Source: Liopterus haemorrhoidalis (lineage: Eukaryota; Arthropoda; Insecta; Coleoptera; Dytiscidae). Taken from it: a stretch of DNA of 64,000 nucleotides. Shown here one piece after another: positions 21,001 through 31,240 of this stretch. Position 1 is the first letter of the stretch; each line of letters starts with the position of its first letter. Under the pieces are notes generated by a model. That model made no database searches. It was not told the DNA's origin and worked only from the letters and a program-made list of their open reading frames with translations. Where the stretch lies: assembly GCA_963971575.1 (NCBI GenBank), contig OZ020624.1, forward strand, positions 315,001 to 379,000, written 5' to 3'. Position numbers and translations under genes: made by a program.

Positions 21001-22092
21001 ACGTCACTCATGTGTCTGTCTGTCTGTCTGTATGGTAGAAATTGTAGCCAAACGGCTGAACATAGAAAGTTGAAATTTGGCATGCTTGTACAACTTTTTG
21101 ACCCACATATAGGAAAACTATAGAGAGTTCAAAAAAATACAGCGCGGGATGAATATAAACAAATATGTATTTAATAAAAAAAAAAAAAAAAAATTCCCCC
21201 ACCCTATCTCCCAAAGAGATTGATCTAAAAATCTAAAAAGATCTCCGAAATGAACATTGATGGGAACCGAAATAGTACAACAGGAATTTTTGATCAGATA
21301 AATTTTTCGAAAAATGTTGATTTTTTGTATTGTTGATAAAAAGACAATATTTTTTTAAAATTTATTGTGCGGTATCAAAAGAAAGCTCTTAAGACGTAGA
21401 TTACTGATTATTTATCAGATTTTTTAACTCCAATTTAGCCAAAAATGTGCAAAAGTTCTTGTCCCGCACCCTTTTATCAAAAAGGATTAACACAAAAATC
21501 TGAAAAAATTATAGGTAATGTATATTGATCTGTGCCAGAAATGTATGAGAGAAATTTTTGATCTGATTGTGTTGAAAAATATGGCAGATTTTGTGTTTTT
21601 GAAAAAAATAATTATTTTTTTAATTCATGGTTAAATTATGGCTAGTAATGTTATGGATTTTTTTGTATTTATAGCTAAGATAGTGCATATATTTTTTTGG
21701 AATTAAAAATAATTAAAAAAATAATATATTTTTTCAATAGTTACTCACACCACACTACACTCTACACTGTGAAATATTTCTTATTAATCTAATGAAGACT
21801 TGAATATCGAAAATTAAAATTTGGTATTCAGGATTTAAACCTGCTTCCCTGTGCTCCGTAGACCACATATTTTACCACTGAGCAACAACAACTAACAAAT
21901 AGATATATTTAATTAATTTTATGAGACTTACGCATCAGTTTCTTCTCCTTTTCCAAGTTTTTCAGCGCAGCCGAACGCTCCTTTATGTATCCAACAATAC
22001 GAATCAATAGCGACTATCTGCCCCTTCAGATCTGATAAATGAACACTTTTTGAGGCTGGTTTTACAAAGGTTAGCAACCCCTGAATACCCAT
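15087..22092 (-). CDS. EXO1: Exonuclease 1 (EXO1), XPG/Rad2 family
   Basis: Seven exons: 21932-22092, 20393-20774, 19051-19266, 18645-18834, 18238-18332, 16743-17423 and 15087-15221; 1860 nt, 619 aa, all phases consistent. This 5'-3' exonuclease/flap nuclease acts in mismatch repair and DNA end resection. The start [15 protein letters not shown] is the invariant beginning, with Gly2 at the nuclease gateway. Catalytic acidic residues are in place: Asp30 (VAIDSY), Asp78 (MVFDGRN), the EADAQ and ITEDSDLL cluster of the XPG-I domain, and Asp of [18 protein letters not shown] (helix-two-turn-helix). The C-terminal half is a low-complexity acidic/Ser-rich tail, shorter than in vertebrates (about 846 aa), ending with [11 protein letters not shown], a canonical QxxLxxFF PCNA-binding box. 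Introns hold many transposons; the gene itself looks intact. Confidence 0.95.
15643..16622 (-). repeat. Repeat family A, copy A3 (full length) in EXO1 last intron
   Basis: This is a reversed, nearly complete copy. It runs from the end block 'ttttagggttttgtaggtat' at the left to the AGGGTTTC...GTGAATTTTAACAC end at the right. A tRNA-like segment on the plus strand (about 16166-16231) has an A-box-like TAGTCCAGTGGTAACG and a B-box-like CGTTCGATTCCC. The two ends share the inverted motif AGGGTTTtGyAGGTAT. Confidence 0.78.
17670..17984. mobile_element. 315-bp hAT-type MITE (first of a tandem pair)
   Basis: Termini CAGTGTTTCTCAAC and its exact complement GTTGAGAAACACTG; both flanks are GTCTATAG (17662-17669, 17985-17992), fitting the hAT nTnnnnAn target pattern. 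The interior has the typical 'accgcggaccagta' and 'ggaccact' phrases. A related copy lies at 49302-49575 and fragments near 33307-33410. Confidence 0.92.
17993..18200. mobile_element. 208-bp hAT-type MITE (second of a tandem pair)
   Basis: Perfect 15-bp inverted ends CAGCGGTTCTTAACC and GGTTAAGAACCGCTG. The left flank is the same GTCTATAG (17985-17992) that ends the previous element, and the right flank is GTCTATAG again (18201-18208). The interior shows no protein. It differs in sequence from its neighbour, so this is a second, independent family member at the same site. Confidence 0.92.
18378..18604 (+). repeat. Repeat family B, 3' half, in EXO1 intron 4
   Basis: It begins at the block 'ccttttagccggatttgctc', has the GACG/GACA microsatellite (18411-18478) and continues to the family end 'ggcggttggtgaaaaatc'. 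The 5' half of the family is absent. Confidence 0.8.
18893..19013. repeat. Remnant of the 13507-14213 hAT family in EXO1 intron 3
   Basis: It shares phrases such as 'gtgacccggttcactgaacc', 'gagtcggttctgcaaattga' and 'gccgaaatgaccgtctctaa' with the ends of the hAT element at 13507-14213. It is short and has no clear duplication. It begins within a few bases of the exon 4 side of the intron. Confidence 0.5.
19733..20253. mobile_element. 521-bp piggyBac-type element, copy 1
   Basis: It is flanked on both sides by TTAA (19729-19732, 20254-20257), the signature piggyBac target duplication, with ends CCCTTTACTGC and its near complement GCGGTAAAGGG. The interior carries a fragment of piggyBac transposase on the minus strand. 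A second copy of exactly the same length is at 56274-56794. Confidence 0.92.
19978..20163 (-). pseudogene. piggyBac transposase fragment
   Basis: About 61 residues with [20 protein letters not shown] and NDNSEF, matching the conserved start of the DDE_Tnp_1_7 (PGBD/piggyBac) catalytic region (pattern nRFe.IkrfLHFnDN). The catalytic Asp residues lie downstream in the family and are absent here. Confidence 0.82.
20925..21905 (-). repeat. Repeat family A, diverged copy A4 in EXO1 intron 1
   Basis: Reversed orientation: the end block 'ttttagggttttgtatgacc' and GTCT microsatellite come first, followed by the body, which is partly duplicated (two 'gaaaaaattataggtaatgt'-type stretches). At 21838-21896 a tRNA-like segment lies on the minus strand (A-box-like TTGCTCAGTGGTAAAA, B-box-like GGTTTAAATCCTG), in opposite relative orientation to those of copies A1, A3 and A6. 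Confidence 0.65.
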
Positions 22093-22830
22093 TTTATTTT
22101 AATAAAAAAAAAAAAAATTGAAAAAATTTTGCAATTTTTTATTAATTAAACTTATGATTATTTTTTGAGATTCTGCATTTTGTATCACAAATATAAGAGT
22201 ATTTTATAATATACTTTGGCTTTTCATCGATTTTTAAACATTTTTTTGTAGGTTAAATCACTGACATACTAAAAGTGTTTGCGAAAAAAATCAACTGACA
22301 CCGCATTATTAATGCTTGTTTTGCAAAATATTTCAATATTTCTACAATTAACTACATAGAAATTTAATTAGGACAATTTTAAAAATAATATTTATTACAT
22401 TCGCGCCTTTGACAGTTGACATTTCGCACCACAGATACCAATCTTATAATAATAATAAATTAAGTACATTTTAAAAATAAAATGCGTTATAAAAGTTGTT
22501 ATATGGTGTTGTAATTGTAAAATCATTGAAATAAAATAATGTGGATAGGAATTTATTTGTTTTAATTACATATTTTTATGCTGTTTTAAAAGTATTTTAA
22601 ATAGGTGTTGTGGTAACACTGAATCTTATCTGACGTATCAAGATAACCTCGCAAAATTGGACTTTTGGACTTAAGTCTTTAAAGTAATAAAGTGACATAA
22701 TTGCAGGTCCACATTTTTTTTTAACTCCTGTAAGTATTTATTTTGAAATTTACGCTTATCTAACCCTTTATCATATATATTTATTTTTTATAGTGCAACA
22801 GGTGGTTTTTATTTTTTTTCAGGTCTCAGA
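22093..22830. promoter_or_regulatory. Divergent promoter interval between EXO1 and ETFA
   Basis: The two start codons face away from each other across 738 bp. On the ETFA side a 5'-UTR intron is visible: a donor CTCCT/GTAAGT after 22729 and an acceptor TTTTTCAG before 22823, so the ETFA transcript begins upstream of 22729. No TATA box or known operator was recognised. No repeat family found elsewhere in the window lies here, unlike nearly all other intergenic stretches. Confidence 0.6.
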
Positions 22831-25800
22831 ATGTTTTCCACATTTACTCGTCTAACCTCACAGGTATTTTTTTGTTATTTTATCCTTACATAATTTAACA
22901 ATATTTTTTTTTCAGTTCCCAAGTAAATTGGGGAGATTTCAAAGTACCCTGGTTATTGCGGAGCATAACAATGAAACCCTATTGCCAATTACCCAAAATG
23001 CCATAACTGCAGCTAAAAAACTTGGAGGAGAAATTACTGTTCTTGTTTTGGGAACAAAATGCGGACCTGTAAGTATTTATAAGTGACACTTGTATACGCT
23101 AACTAGTGTTCAAATTATTGTACCAAGCACTCCAATACAGTTTGAATTTATTACGTATATTTTAGTGTTGAATTTTTGTTACAATGTTGACAGTAGCAGG
23201 GGACGACTTTGGCCTAGGCAACTGCCTAGGGCCCGCAAGACGTTTTTATTATATATTTTTTCTATTATTTTATGACTTTTTTAACTAGTAAGGCCCGTAA
23301 TGAGAATCTTGCCTAGGGCCCCGATTTTCCTTACTCCTACACTGGACAGAAGTTGTGAAAAACTATAAAAGCAGAACATATTATACTGTTTTTGTATGTC
23401 ATTCAAGAAAGGACAAAGATAAACATCTTAGTTTTTTTTTTACTTGTCTTAAACAAACTAAAAAGTGAGCCTGTGACAACTTAAGAAAATAAAAACTCTA
23501 TTTAGTTCCGCTTAAACATTATGAATAGACTTTATTATCTCTACAAGAGTAGTTAATGAAATTTTTGAAATAAAAATTTGAATAACCTAATAATGCTTAT
23601 TGATATAAACCGGAATAATGAACCAGAATTTATGATCAGATTATTATTTTGAAAAATATCGATTTTTGAAAATTTTATTATGGGTATTAAATGAAAACTC
23701 TTGGTTTATAGATTAATAAATGATACAATGTTTTCAAAATATTGTTCATTTAGGTTTGAATACAGCAAAAAATATTAGACTAAGGGGGGGGTCTTTCCAT
23801 CTTCAGGTAAACCTCTAGGTAACTATCTGACAGATAGACTTCATCTGCTAAATAAATGTCAATACCAATCACTGAATTTAATACGTCAGTCTCATTATCC
23901 GATAGATAAATTTATGTTAAAAGACGGGATGATACTTATTTAGCACAGAAAGTATCACATAACCTTATCTGTCAGATAGTTACCTAGAGGTGTACCTCAA
24001 GGTAGAAAAACTGGGCCTTAAACATTCAGCATGCTGTTTATCCTGTTGACCGGTATCACTTACTATTAGAAATACCTGCAAAACCCTGAAATGTGTAAAA
24101 ATTTAAACTTCACATGATTAAACTGTCCAAATTAAATGTTTTATTTTTACTTTTTCCAGGCAGTGGAAGCTATCTCCAAAGCTAGTGGACTTTCCAAAGT
24201 CCTAGTGGCTGAAGGAGATGCCTTCAAAGGTTTCACCGCAGAGAATATCACACCGCTGGTGGTGAGCTCACAGAAACAATTCAATTTTACACATATCGTA
24301 GTTGGTGCGACTGCTTTTGGCAAGTCGATCGTCCCTAGGATCGCTGCTAAATTAGATGTAAGCCCGGTTAGCGATGTTATCGGAATTAAAAGTCCCGATA
24401 CTTTCGTCAGAAGTATTTATGCTGGTAAGTGAACACCTAAAAAGAGGATCCTGCATTGTTTAGTAGGCTTGAACCAGTTAGTCAGCAGATAATCGGTCGT
24501 TTTAATGATTAATCGGTATCAGCATTTTCATGGATTATTCGGTTTTGATAATCGGCCATTCTTATTTTTATTATAATCGTTAAACACGTATGCTGAAGCA
24601 AAAAAAACTTTTTTTTTATGGACTCCTACGTGTTTAACAAGAATAATAAAAATAGGACTGGCCGATTATTAAAACTGATTAATCGACCAAAAAGTCGATA
24701 CCGATTAATCGGCAAAATAACCAATTACCAATTATCTGCCGATTAATCGATACAGCCGTACCTACTAGGTAGAGGGCAGGGTTGAGTTGCAATAACTACA
24801 TTTTCGTTGGGTTCCACGCATGCGCCTTTAAATCAGTATTGCCACTCATTCAAAGTTTATTTTAATATAATTTTTAGGTAACGCCATCCTAACAATGAAA
24901 TCTAAAGACGCCGTCAAAGTATTGAGTGTCCGTGGTACCAGTTTTGAACCCGATGGTCTGTCCGGAGGTTCCGCGGCTTCTGAAAAAGCCCCAGAGGGCA
25001 ACTACAACACCGGTCTCACCGAATTCATCAGCCAGGAACTTAGCAAGAGTGACAGACCAGACTTAACGAGCGCCAAAGTTGTTATCAGTGGAGGTAATGT
25101 ATTATACGATCTACCATGGCTTGTTTTTGAGTTTTGGATTTACAGGAAGAGGTATGAAGTCTGGCGATAACTTCAAGCTGCTGTACACTCTCGCGGACAA
25201 GTTTGGAGCTGCCGTTGGTGCTTCCAGAGCTGCTGTTGATGCTGGTTTTGTAGCTAATGATCTTCAGGTTGGACAGACTGGCAAAATTGTAGCCCCAGTA
25301 AGTATTTTTTTTTTGGTATGTATAGGTTAAACAAAGACATATTTGCTTCATTTACGCCCCTAAAGCTGCGTTCATAGCTCTTAAATTAGTCATCTACAGG
25401 GTGCTAGGTAAATGTCCGGCACAATTTAAAAGACAACATGGTGCCGTAGAATACAATCGATTTTTCCTTTGCCAATTTTCTCTAAAATGTGAATTGTCCA
25501 AAAATAAACAAACAAAAAGATGCCCCAAATTTTGAAAACCAATGACTTTTTTTCATTTTTTTTTTTTTAAATAATTTTTGGTCTTAGCTAGGATGGCCAT
25601 TAACCAGGATATCTTTATTTTTATTATGGATACATTAGTAATTTTATAACAAATACAAACATCCATGCCATCACCGGGATTCGAACCCGAGCCCCCATGG
25701 TTAGCAGTCAAATGAGCTGACCACTACGCCATAGCGACCGGCATTTTTCATATTAATCCAGAAGTTGTGTAGTTGCCATAGAGAAAAAAAATATTTGAAT

Positions 25801-26663
25801 TGTAGTTCAATAATAGAATATCAAAGTACGTGTACGTAATCTAAAATTTTGTTCCGATTTTGTTTAAAAAATGGCACATTACACAATTGAAGAATATTCA
25901 GACATGCATTTTGTATATGGGGAATGTGTTGGCAATGCTATGGAAGCAGAACGACGATATGCTGAACGGTTTCCGAATAGAAGGCACTCAAACAGAAAAA
26001 CTTTTGAAGCGGTAGCACAACGATTACGCGAAACGGGATCTGTTTTGCCAAATGGAAGTGAATTAAGAAAACCAGTGGAATTGGATGCAAATGGAGCACA
26101 TTTTGAGCATTTGCTTTACTTATATATTTTTTTGGAACATTTTTTTAAATATATATTAAAGTTTTTCTTATATCTTTTTTCTTGATAAAATTGAAAAAGC
26201 ATTTTGTTGAAATAAAATGACGGTATTGTTTCAATGGTTTTTATTTATCTCAGTCACATATGTGATTGTTGTAACAGACAAAATATTAGTGGTTCCTAAA
26301 CGGTGGTACTGCATCGATTATCAAGCGATATACGCATCTTATCCAAAAATGGTTGAGGACTTTTTAGCTCTAAATGGGCCAATAATGCTGCCTTTAAAAT
26401 TGTGCCGGACATTTACCTAACACCCTGTATATATGAGATACAAGTTGAACAAAAAATATTTCTTACTGTTACCCTGTTTTTTTTAGGATCTATATATCGC
26501 AGTTGGTATTTCTGGAGCCATCCAACATTTGGCGGGTATGAAGGACTCCAAAACCATCGTCGCCATCAACAAAGACCCAGAGGCACCGATTTTCCAGGTG
26601 TCCGACTATGGACTGGTGGCCGATCTATTCAAAGCAGTGCCTGAACTTACCGAAAAATTGTAA
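22831..26663 (+). CDS. ETFA: Electron transfer flavoprotein subunit alpha, mitochondrial
   Basis: Six coding exons: 22831-22863, 22916-23068, 24160-24424, 24878-25093, 25146-25297 and 26487-26663; 996 nt, 331 aa, near the 333 aa of human ETFA. ETF passes electrons from mitochondrial acyl-CoA and other dehydrogenases to ETF-ubiquinone oxidoreductase. The N-terminus [20 protein letters not shown] is rich in Ser/Thr/Arg without acidic residues, a mitochondrial presequence. The ETF N-domain follows ([16 protein letters not shown]), then the FAD domain with [10 protein letters not shown], the family signature [13 protein letters not shown] at about residue 274-286, and [19 protein letters not shown] near the end. 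Introns 2, 3 and 5 contain transposable elements. The gene looks intact. Confidence 0.96.
23784..24017. mobile_element. Harbinger-like MITE, family E copy in ETFA intron 2
   Basis: Inverted ends: 'gtctttccatcttcaggtaa' and 'cctctaggtaactatctgac' at left, mirrored near 23965-24017. The same family is at 49638-49881, where TTA duplications and GGCCCGG ends are clear. Here the left GC run has turned into a G homopolymer. Confidence 0.72.
24478..24768. repeat. Palindromic element in ETFA intron 3
   Basis: The left half ('ccgattatc'-like phrases, then AATCGTTAAACACGTA) and right half (TACGTGTTTAACAAGAAT and 'gactggccgattatt') are inverted copies around a centre near 24605. No protein. It is probably a fold-back MITE; the exact ends and duplication are unclear. 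Confidence 0.6.
25555..25745 (-). mobile_element. tRNA-derived SINE
   Basis: Reading on the minus strand: a tRNA-like head (A box TGGCGTAGTGG, perfect B box GGTTCGAATCC), a short unrelated body, then an A tail (25556-25571). TTTTTCAT occurs on both sides (about 25548-25555 and 25744-25751), a likely target duplication. The head has a GCT-like anticodon but the anticodon stem does not pair, so it is not a working tRNA gene. Confidence 0.72.
25871..26185 (+). CDS. Transposon HTH protein (DUF4817-type), truncated
   Basis: 104 aa with [19 protein letters not shown], then [20 protein letters not shown], then a divergent tail. The first about 75 residues match the helix-turn-helix region labelled DUF4817 that begins many insect transposon proteins (pattern EEYxDMxxxYGExxGNxxxAxRxYxxRFPNRRxPxxxTF). 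The expected downstream DDE nuclease is missing; a possible trace is at 26250-26400 ([18 protein letters not shown]). It lies in an intron of ETFA and has no host role that I can see. Confidence 0.7.
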   Translation: MAHYTIEEYSDMHFVYGECVGNAMEAERRYAERFPNRRHSNRKTFEAVAQRLRETGSVLPNGSELRKPVELDANGAHFEHLLYLYIFLEHFFKYILKFFLYLFS

Positions 26664-27416
26664 ATTTTAATTGTAATCAATAATGTTATCAAATATATTT
26701 TTTATGAATGAAATTTTTTATTATTTACAAAAAAAATGACACAAATTATAAATAAACATAGAATTTCACAGTAATTTCAATACATTTCTTATAATATCAG
26801 TTATATTTTTAATGCTATCAAGATTTTTTTCTGTATATGAAACTAAACAAAAAAATACAGATCCAATAAATAATACTGTAAAAGAAATAAAGAAACACAA
26901 TAACAAAAAGAAAAAGAAATTACGAAGTTTATTAAAATTTCCAATTAAATTAAAAACATACATAAAAAAATTGCCCCGATACAGGCAAAATGAGCACAAG
27001 GAAGCTTTTTTTTTATATCGTCATAAGTTTTATTTTTTTAAAAGTTTTTTTACTGTGTAACCATTAAACAATAAATCATCTTATGAAGAAAAGTATTTCG
27101 AAATTTTTTATGATATTAAGATTTTATTAAAAATAATCCTTAAGGTGCCCGTTATGCCCCGGCTTCCCCTACGTTAAACCTGAAGTTCGTTTGACCTTCA
27201 TTTAAAAGGGTTATGACCGTTTATATGCAGGTTTAAAGTAATGCGCTTTCCTAACTCCGAGAGTAACAGTGCATGTAAAGATAATTGATTACAAAGACCT
27301 TCACGAAGCGGAACGATATTTTCTATTTTTCACGAACCAGAACAAGATTTTCCATAATTTCACGAACCAAAACCGGTTTGTTCCGATACATTTCGCGTCT
27401 TGACGAGTTGGATATT
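26664..27416. other. ETFA 3' region, no gene seen
   Basis: AATAAA (within 26747-26756) is a plausible ETFA polyadenylation signal about 85 bp after the stop. The rest is AT-rich low-complexity DNA; open frames at 26766-27060 are compositional. Confidence 0.5.
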
Positions 27417-27935
27417 GTCGGATTGCTGATAGGTGACTGTTACATGTATGTATCAAGTAGTGCATTCATATAATAATCTAGTTACCATTTTTCAGCGATT
27501 TTAAAAATATTTGTTTTTTTGTCTCAACTGTCAGTGTCTGGTAATAAATATTAATTAAAATATGACTTGCGGCCAATTATTAAATTCACAAACTTTAATT
27601 TAAAATCTGCTGGAATAAACAACAAATTATAATCCAAACTTTACGTATAAATTTTTCCTTATTTATAAAATTATTACCTTAAAATTAATAATTTTGTTTG
27701 TTTGAGTACTGTAAATTTATTTTCGCGCTCTAATTACTAAAGATATCTACGAATTATGCTGTTTATTTCTAATGCTTTGTTTTTTATTCAAATAATTTTG
27801 AAGGTTAGTTGTCAACTTGAGTCACTATACATTACTATGGGTATGCAAATAATTATAATGATATAGACAGAGAAAGCATATAGTATTGAATATCGATACT
27901 TGTAGCAACGAACAGTCACTTATCAGCAATCCGAC
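27417..27935. mobile_element. About 519-bp MITE
   Basis: The left end GTCGGATTGCTGATAGGTGA and right end TCACTTATCAGCAATCCGAC are inverted complements with one mismatch. A second inverted phrase ('acatgtatgtatcaag' and 'tatcgatacttgtagc') supports a longer arm. No coding content. Confidence 0.75.
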
Positions 27936-28689
27936 TATACGTATTATTCTTCTTTACTGCCTATCCAGTTTGAATATTGCTTATCATACTGGCAATTTTC
28001 ACTTTGTCTACAGCTGCCCGGAAATATTATACAAGAAAAAAAAAATGTTGTAAAGGTTACAAAAGTCAATACTGTTTACATATACAGAAAAAATGTATTA
28101 TACTAATACTATGTTTCTAATGGAATGTGTATATACAAATACAAACAGTAAATTAATAAAAATAATAATGCTAGAGGCAGTAAAAATAAATGCAAAAAAC
28201 TAAAATTAATCCTGTATACGTATATGCATTTACATGATCAGTATCTCCCTAAATCATAAATATATGATAATACTATTATAGTTAACTCTCGACATCAGCC
28301 TAGGGGTCGCGCGATCGACCATTTTGTCCATACAATAACACCACTCCACTCACTTCCACCATACCTGTACTCTGTACACAGGGTGGTGAACTGACCTGGC
28401 GGCCATAGCGATTCAACATTTAAAATAATAATTATGCTATTTCCTGCTTCTCTAATTGTTTTACAGAAAAACTGCAAGAGATAACATTTATTTAGAATTA
28501 AAAACTCTACATGTCAGGTAAGTAAACTATCTTCCAACTACTTCCCAGGAAAATTAAAAATTATAAATTTTATAAAGTATATTATTTTATAAAGTATTAT
28601 ATATTAATTCTGTAGGGGATAGATTCGATCAGGTGGTGTTCACACCAAGCTGCTTCTGTAGACTTTTGGCACTTGTACCAAACTTGTCA

Positions 28690-28800
28690 ATAAACATATT
28701 ATTATTATTATTAAGGGGTTTGTCAGGTCTTGACAAGCGTCCACTAATCTCAAACTTCAGCAACCTTTTGAGCCGCATATTATTATTATTATTAAAGTAT
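28690..28800 (-). repeat. 3' end of a non-LTR retrotransposon
   Basis: The stretch 'cttcagcaaccttttgagcc' and 'gggtttgtcaggtcttgac' closely match 37620-37690, which is the 3' end of a broken reverse-transcriptase element on the minus strand. Both are followed by an (ATT/AAT)n run as tail. Confidence 0.6.
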
Positions 28801-29202
28801 TTTTTATCAAGTAGCCATGCTTTTTAAACAAATGTACATGAAAGATTAGTAATCTAAATATAATCTGTCTCAATTTGTTATACGAAACTAGATCTGGTTA
28901 CTTTGGTGACTGTTGTGGTGTAAACAGACTTTGGTGTATCCGTGTGAACCAATACTATGATAATATTATAAATGTATTGTCAATATACAACATAAAAAAT
29001 GAACTTTTCCTGTTAGTTCCGTATTACAAAATGAGACAGATAATAATATATTCAATTTTTCATAAATATAGTAAATTTAATAAATAAATAATTATATTAT
29101 AGCAAATGTTCAAATATTTCGCCATTCACTGCTAACCAGAAACCAAGTCTGTCATAAAACCTATCACGTAATGTCTTTTTCTTATGGGAACATTTAAAAA
29201 AA

Positions 29203-29520
29203 AATCATCTGTGGCCACCACATGCTCGACCGCCATCACAATGTACTTGTATAAAATACATTCTAGCAGCAGAGTAGAAATAACTTGTCCTAATATTTTC
29301 TAACAGAGATATTATTTATCATGACCATGGAAACGTTACATATAAGTATGAAAAAATAAATTCTTTTTTCAATTTTTTCGTTTTATCAAAAAATGTCTCA
29401 ATTAAAAGTTATTAGCTATTGCTTTTATAGCAACTTTTGTCAAATATTTTCTTTCGAAATATTTTTCTGTTGTGAAATATAAATAATAAATTCTAATTAA
29501 ATTTTAAAATATTTCTTACC
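29203..29520 (+). repeat. Repeat family B, 5' half
   Basis: It begins 'atctgtggccaccacatgct' and follows the family through 'atcatgaccatggaaacgtt' to 'ttttctgttgtgaaatat', where similarity stops before the microsatellite. Confidence 0.75.
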
Positions 29521-30324
29521 TTTTTACAACTTTTCAGCACAAATTTTCAATTTAATTTCCTTAAAAAATATCAAATGTCATCATTAGACAAAAATAGGTA
29601 GACATCTTGAGATACTTAGCGTCAGTTGACGACACGTCTCTAGGGCCAATCAAAAGGCCTAATTAAAAAGTCCTTGATCAAATTTTATCTGCATAAATTA
29701 CAATTAAAACATACGTTTTTCCAGTAAATTACATTGAAATCCTAATGACGTATATTTATATTTTGATTTGATTCAGAAATGTATGGCAAGTGCTGCTAAC
29801 CCGGGAATACACCTAAACTAAACCAAATATCTGAACTAATTACTGAATTAGACCAAATAATTAGAGCGGATTAATGGAAACTAGTTCAAATGACTGTAGC
29901 TCGCTTATTTATGAACGGATTTTGAAAATACTTACAGTTATAGAATTAGGAGTGCATGAGGCTTTTGACTGTATAGTCAAAAACATCAAATTCGCAAGTT
30001 GGTAAAAAAAATTGCTCCAGTTTTGACGAAAAATAGAGCACGGCCATAACTCGCTTATTTATGGACCGATTTCGATGGGATTTGACACAGAATATTAGAA
30101 TTAGTGTCTCCTGGTATGTAGGTGTTCAAAATTCATGTATCTGTACAAAAAAGGCCTAAATGGGGGTCCAATTTTTTTTAAATTACAATATTTTTAATGT
30201 TTATGGACCAATTTTGATAAAATTTGATACATCTTAGTTTCTGCTCCTTATATGAGAGACAAGCTTATATATCTATACAAAAAAAGCCTAACGGGGGCCT
30301 ATTTCAAAAAATTAAATAAATGTT

Positions 30325-30588
30325 ATATTATAAAACCGTTACATATAAGTATGAAAAAAATGAGACTTTTTACAAAAAAAATTCGAAATTTTTCAAAAAA
30401 GTCTCAAATAAAAGTTATTAGTTATTGCATTTATAGCAACAATCGACACGAGTAAACTCCCATTTTTAGTCAACCGATTTTTACCAAAAGTTCAACTTGT
30501 GCCATTGATGGTAAAAGCTTAAATATGAAGTTTCATAAAAATCCTTTTAGCCGAATTTGCTCTGCACGTGTACACAGACAGACAGACG

Positions 30589-30619
<31 letters not shown>

Positions 30620-30755
30620 CAACAGACATCATGCTAAAAATAGTCAAAACGTTATGTAGGGACCTCAATTCGTGGAGTTCCATCGAAATCTCGAAATGTC
30701 AAAATCGGTATGATCACAATACCTCCCTTATATATGTTGGCGGTCGGAAAAAATG
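30325..30755 (+). repeat. Repeat family B, 3' two thirds
   Basis: It begins near 'aaaccgttacatataagtat', carries the GACA/GACG microsatellite (30573-30620) and ends with 'atgttggcggtcggaaaaaa'. It may be the displaced other half of the copy at 29203-29520. Confidence 0.78.
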
Positions 30756-31240
30756 CCGTTTATATTTGAATTCCCCTCATACTTTTGTTTAAAAAGCATC
30801 GCTACTTGATAAAGAATGCTTTATAAAATTTATAATTTTTAAATTTCTTCGGAAGTAGTTAGAAGATAGTTTACTTATCTTACAAGTAGAGATTTTGATA
30901 CTAAATAAATTTTCTCTCTTGCACTTTCTCTGTAAAACAATTATGGAAGCAGTAAATAGCATATTTATTATTTTACATGTTAAATCGCTATGGCCGACAG
31001 GTCAGTTCACCACCCTGTATATAGCTGTGCGGGAAATGAAAGAAGAACTAACTAAAATACAGTTATAGTCTGTTTCTTTGATTTAAGCGGAACTAGATTT
31101 TAAAATCTAATGTGATTAAAAAAATGTCGAACGAAGAGGTCATCACCGAAACAGATGACCTATTTTGAGGGCCTTCCGGAACCTTAACTTTTGGATGACT
31201 TGAAAAAATTGGAGAAACGCTGGGTGAAATGTATAGAGAT

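Larger units (their letters stand above)
25397..26427 (+). mobile_element. 1.03-kb TIR transposon in ETFA intron 5
   Basis: The ends are a roughly 33-bp inverted repeat starting CAGGGTGCTAGGTAAATGTC on the left and mirrored on the right (GGACATTTACCTAACACCCT), with TA on both outer sides. Inside are one ORF with a helix-turn-helix-type region (25871-26185) and a SINE in reverse orientation (25555-25745). Confidence 0.85.
28379..31017. mobile_element. 2.6-kb element with about 200-bp inverted terminal arms
   Basis: The left arm 28379-28590 starts CAGGGTGGTGAACTGACCTG and the right arm 30805-31017 ends with its near complement CAGGTCAGTTCACCACCCTG. Inner parts also match in inverted order ('aactatcttccaactactt' versus 'aagtagttagaagatagtt'). 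The interior is filled with other repeats (a LINE tail at 28690-28800, family B at 29203-29520 and 30325-30755) and no transposase was recognised. It may instead be two oppositely oriented copies of a shorter element. Confidence 0.65.

Noticed and set aside
25660..25742. tRNA-Ser-like gene on the minus strand
   Set aside because: The B box is perfect, but the anticodon stem and acceptor stem do not pair and it is followed by a SINE body and A tail.
26766..27060. Overlapping frames on both strands after ETFA
   Set aside because: They are Lys/Phe-rich low-complexity sequence in AT-rich DNA, with no domain and no splice context.
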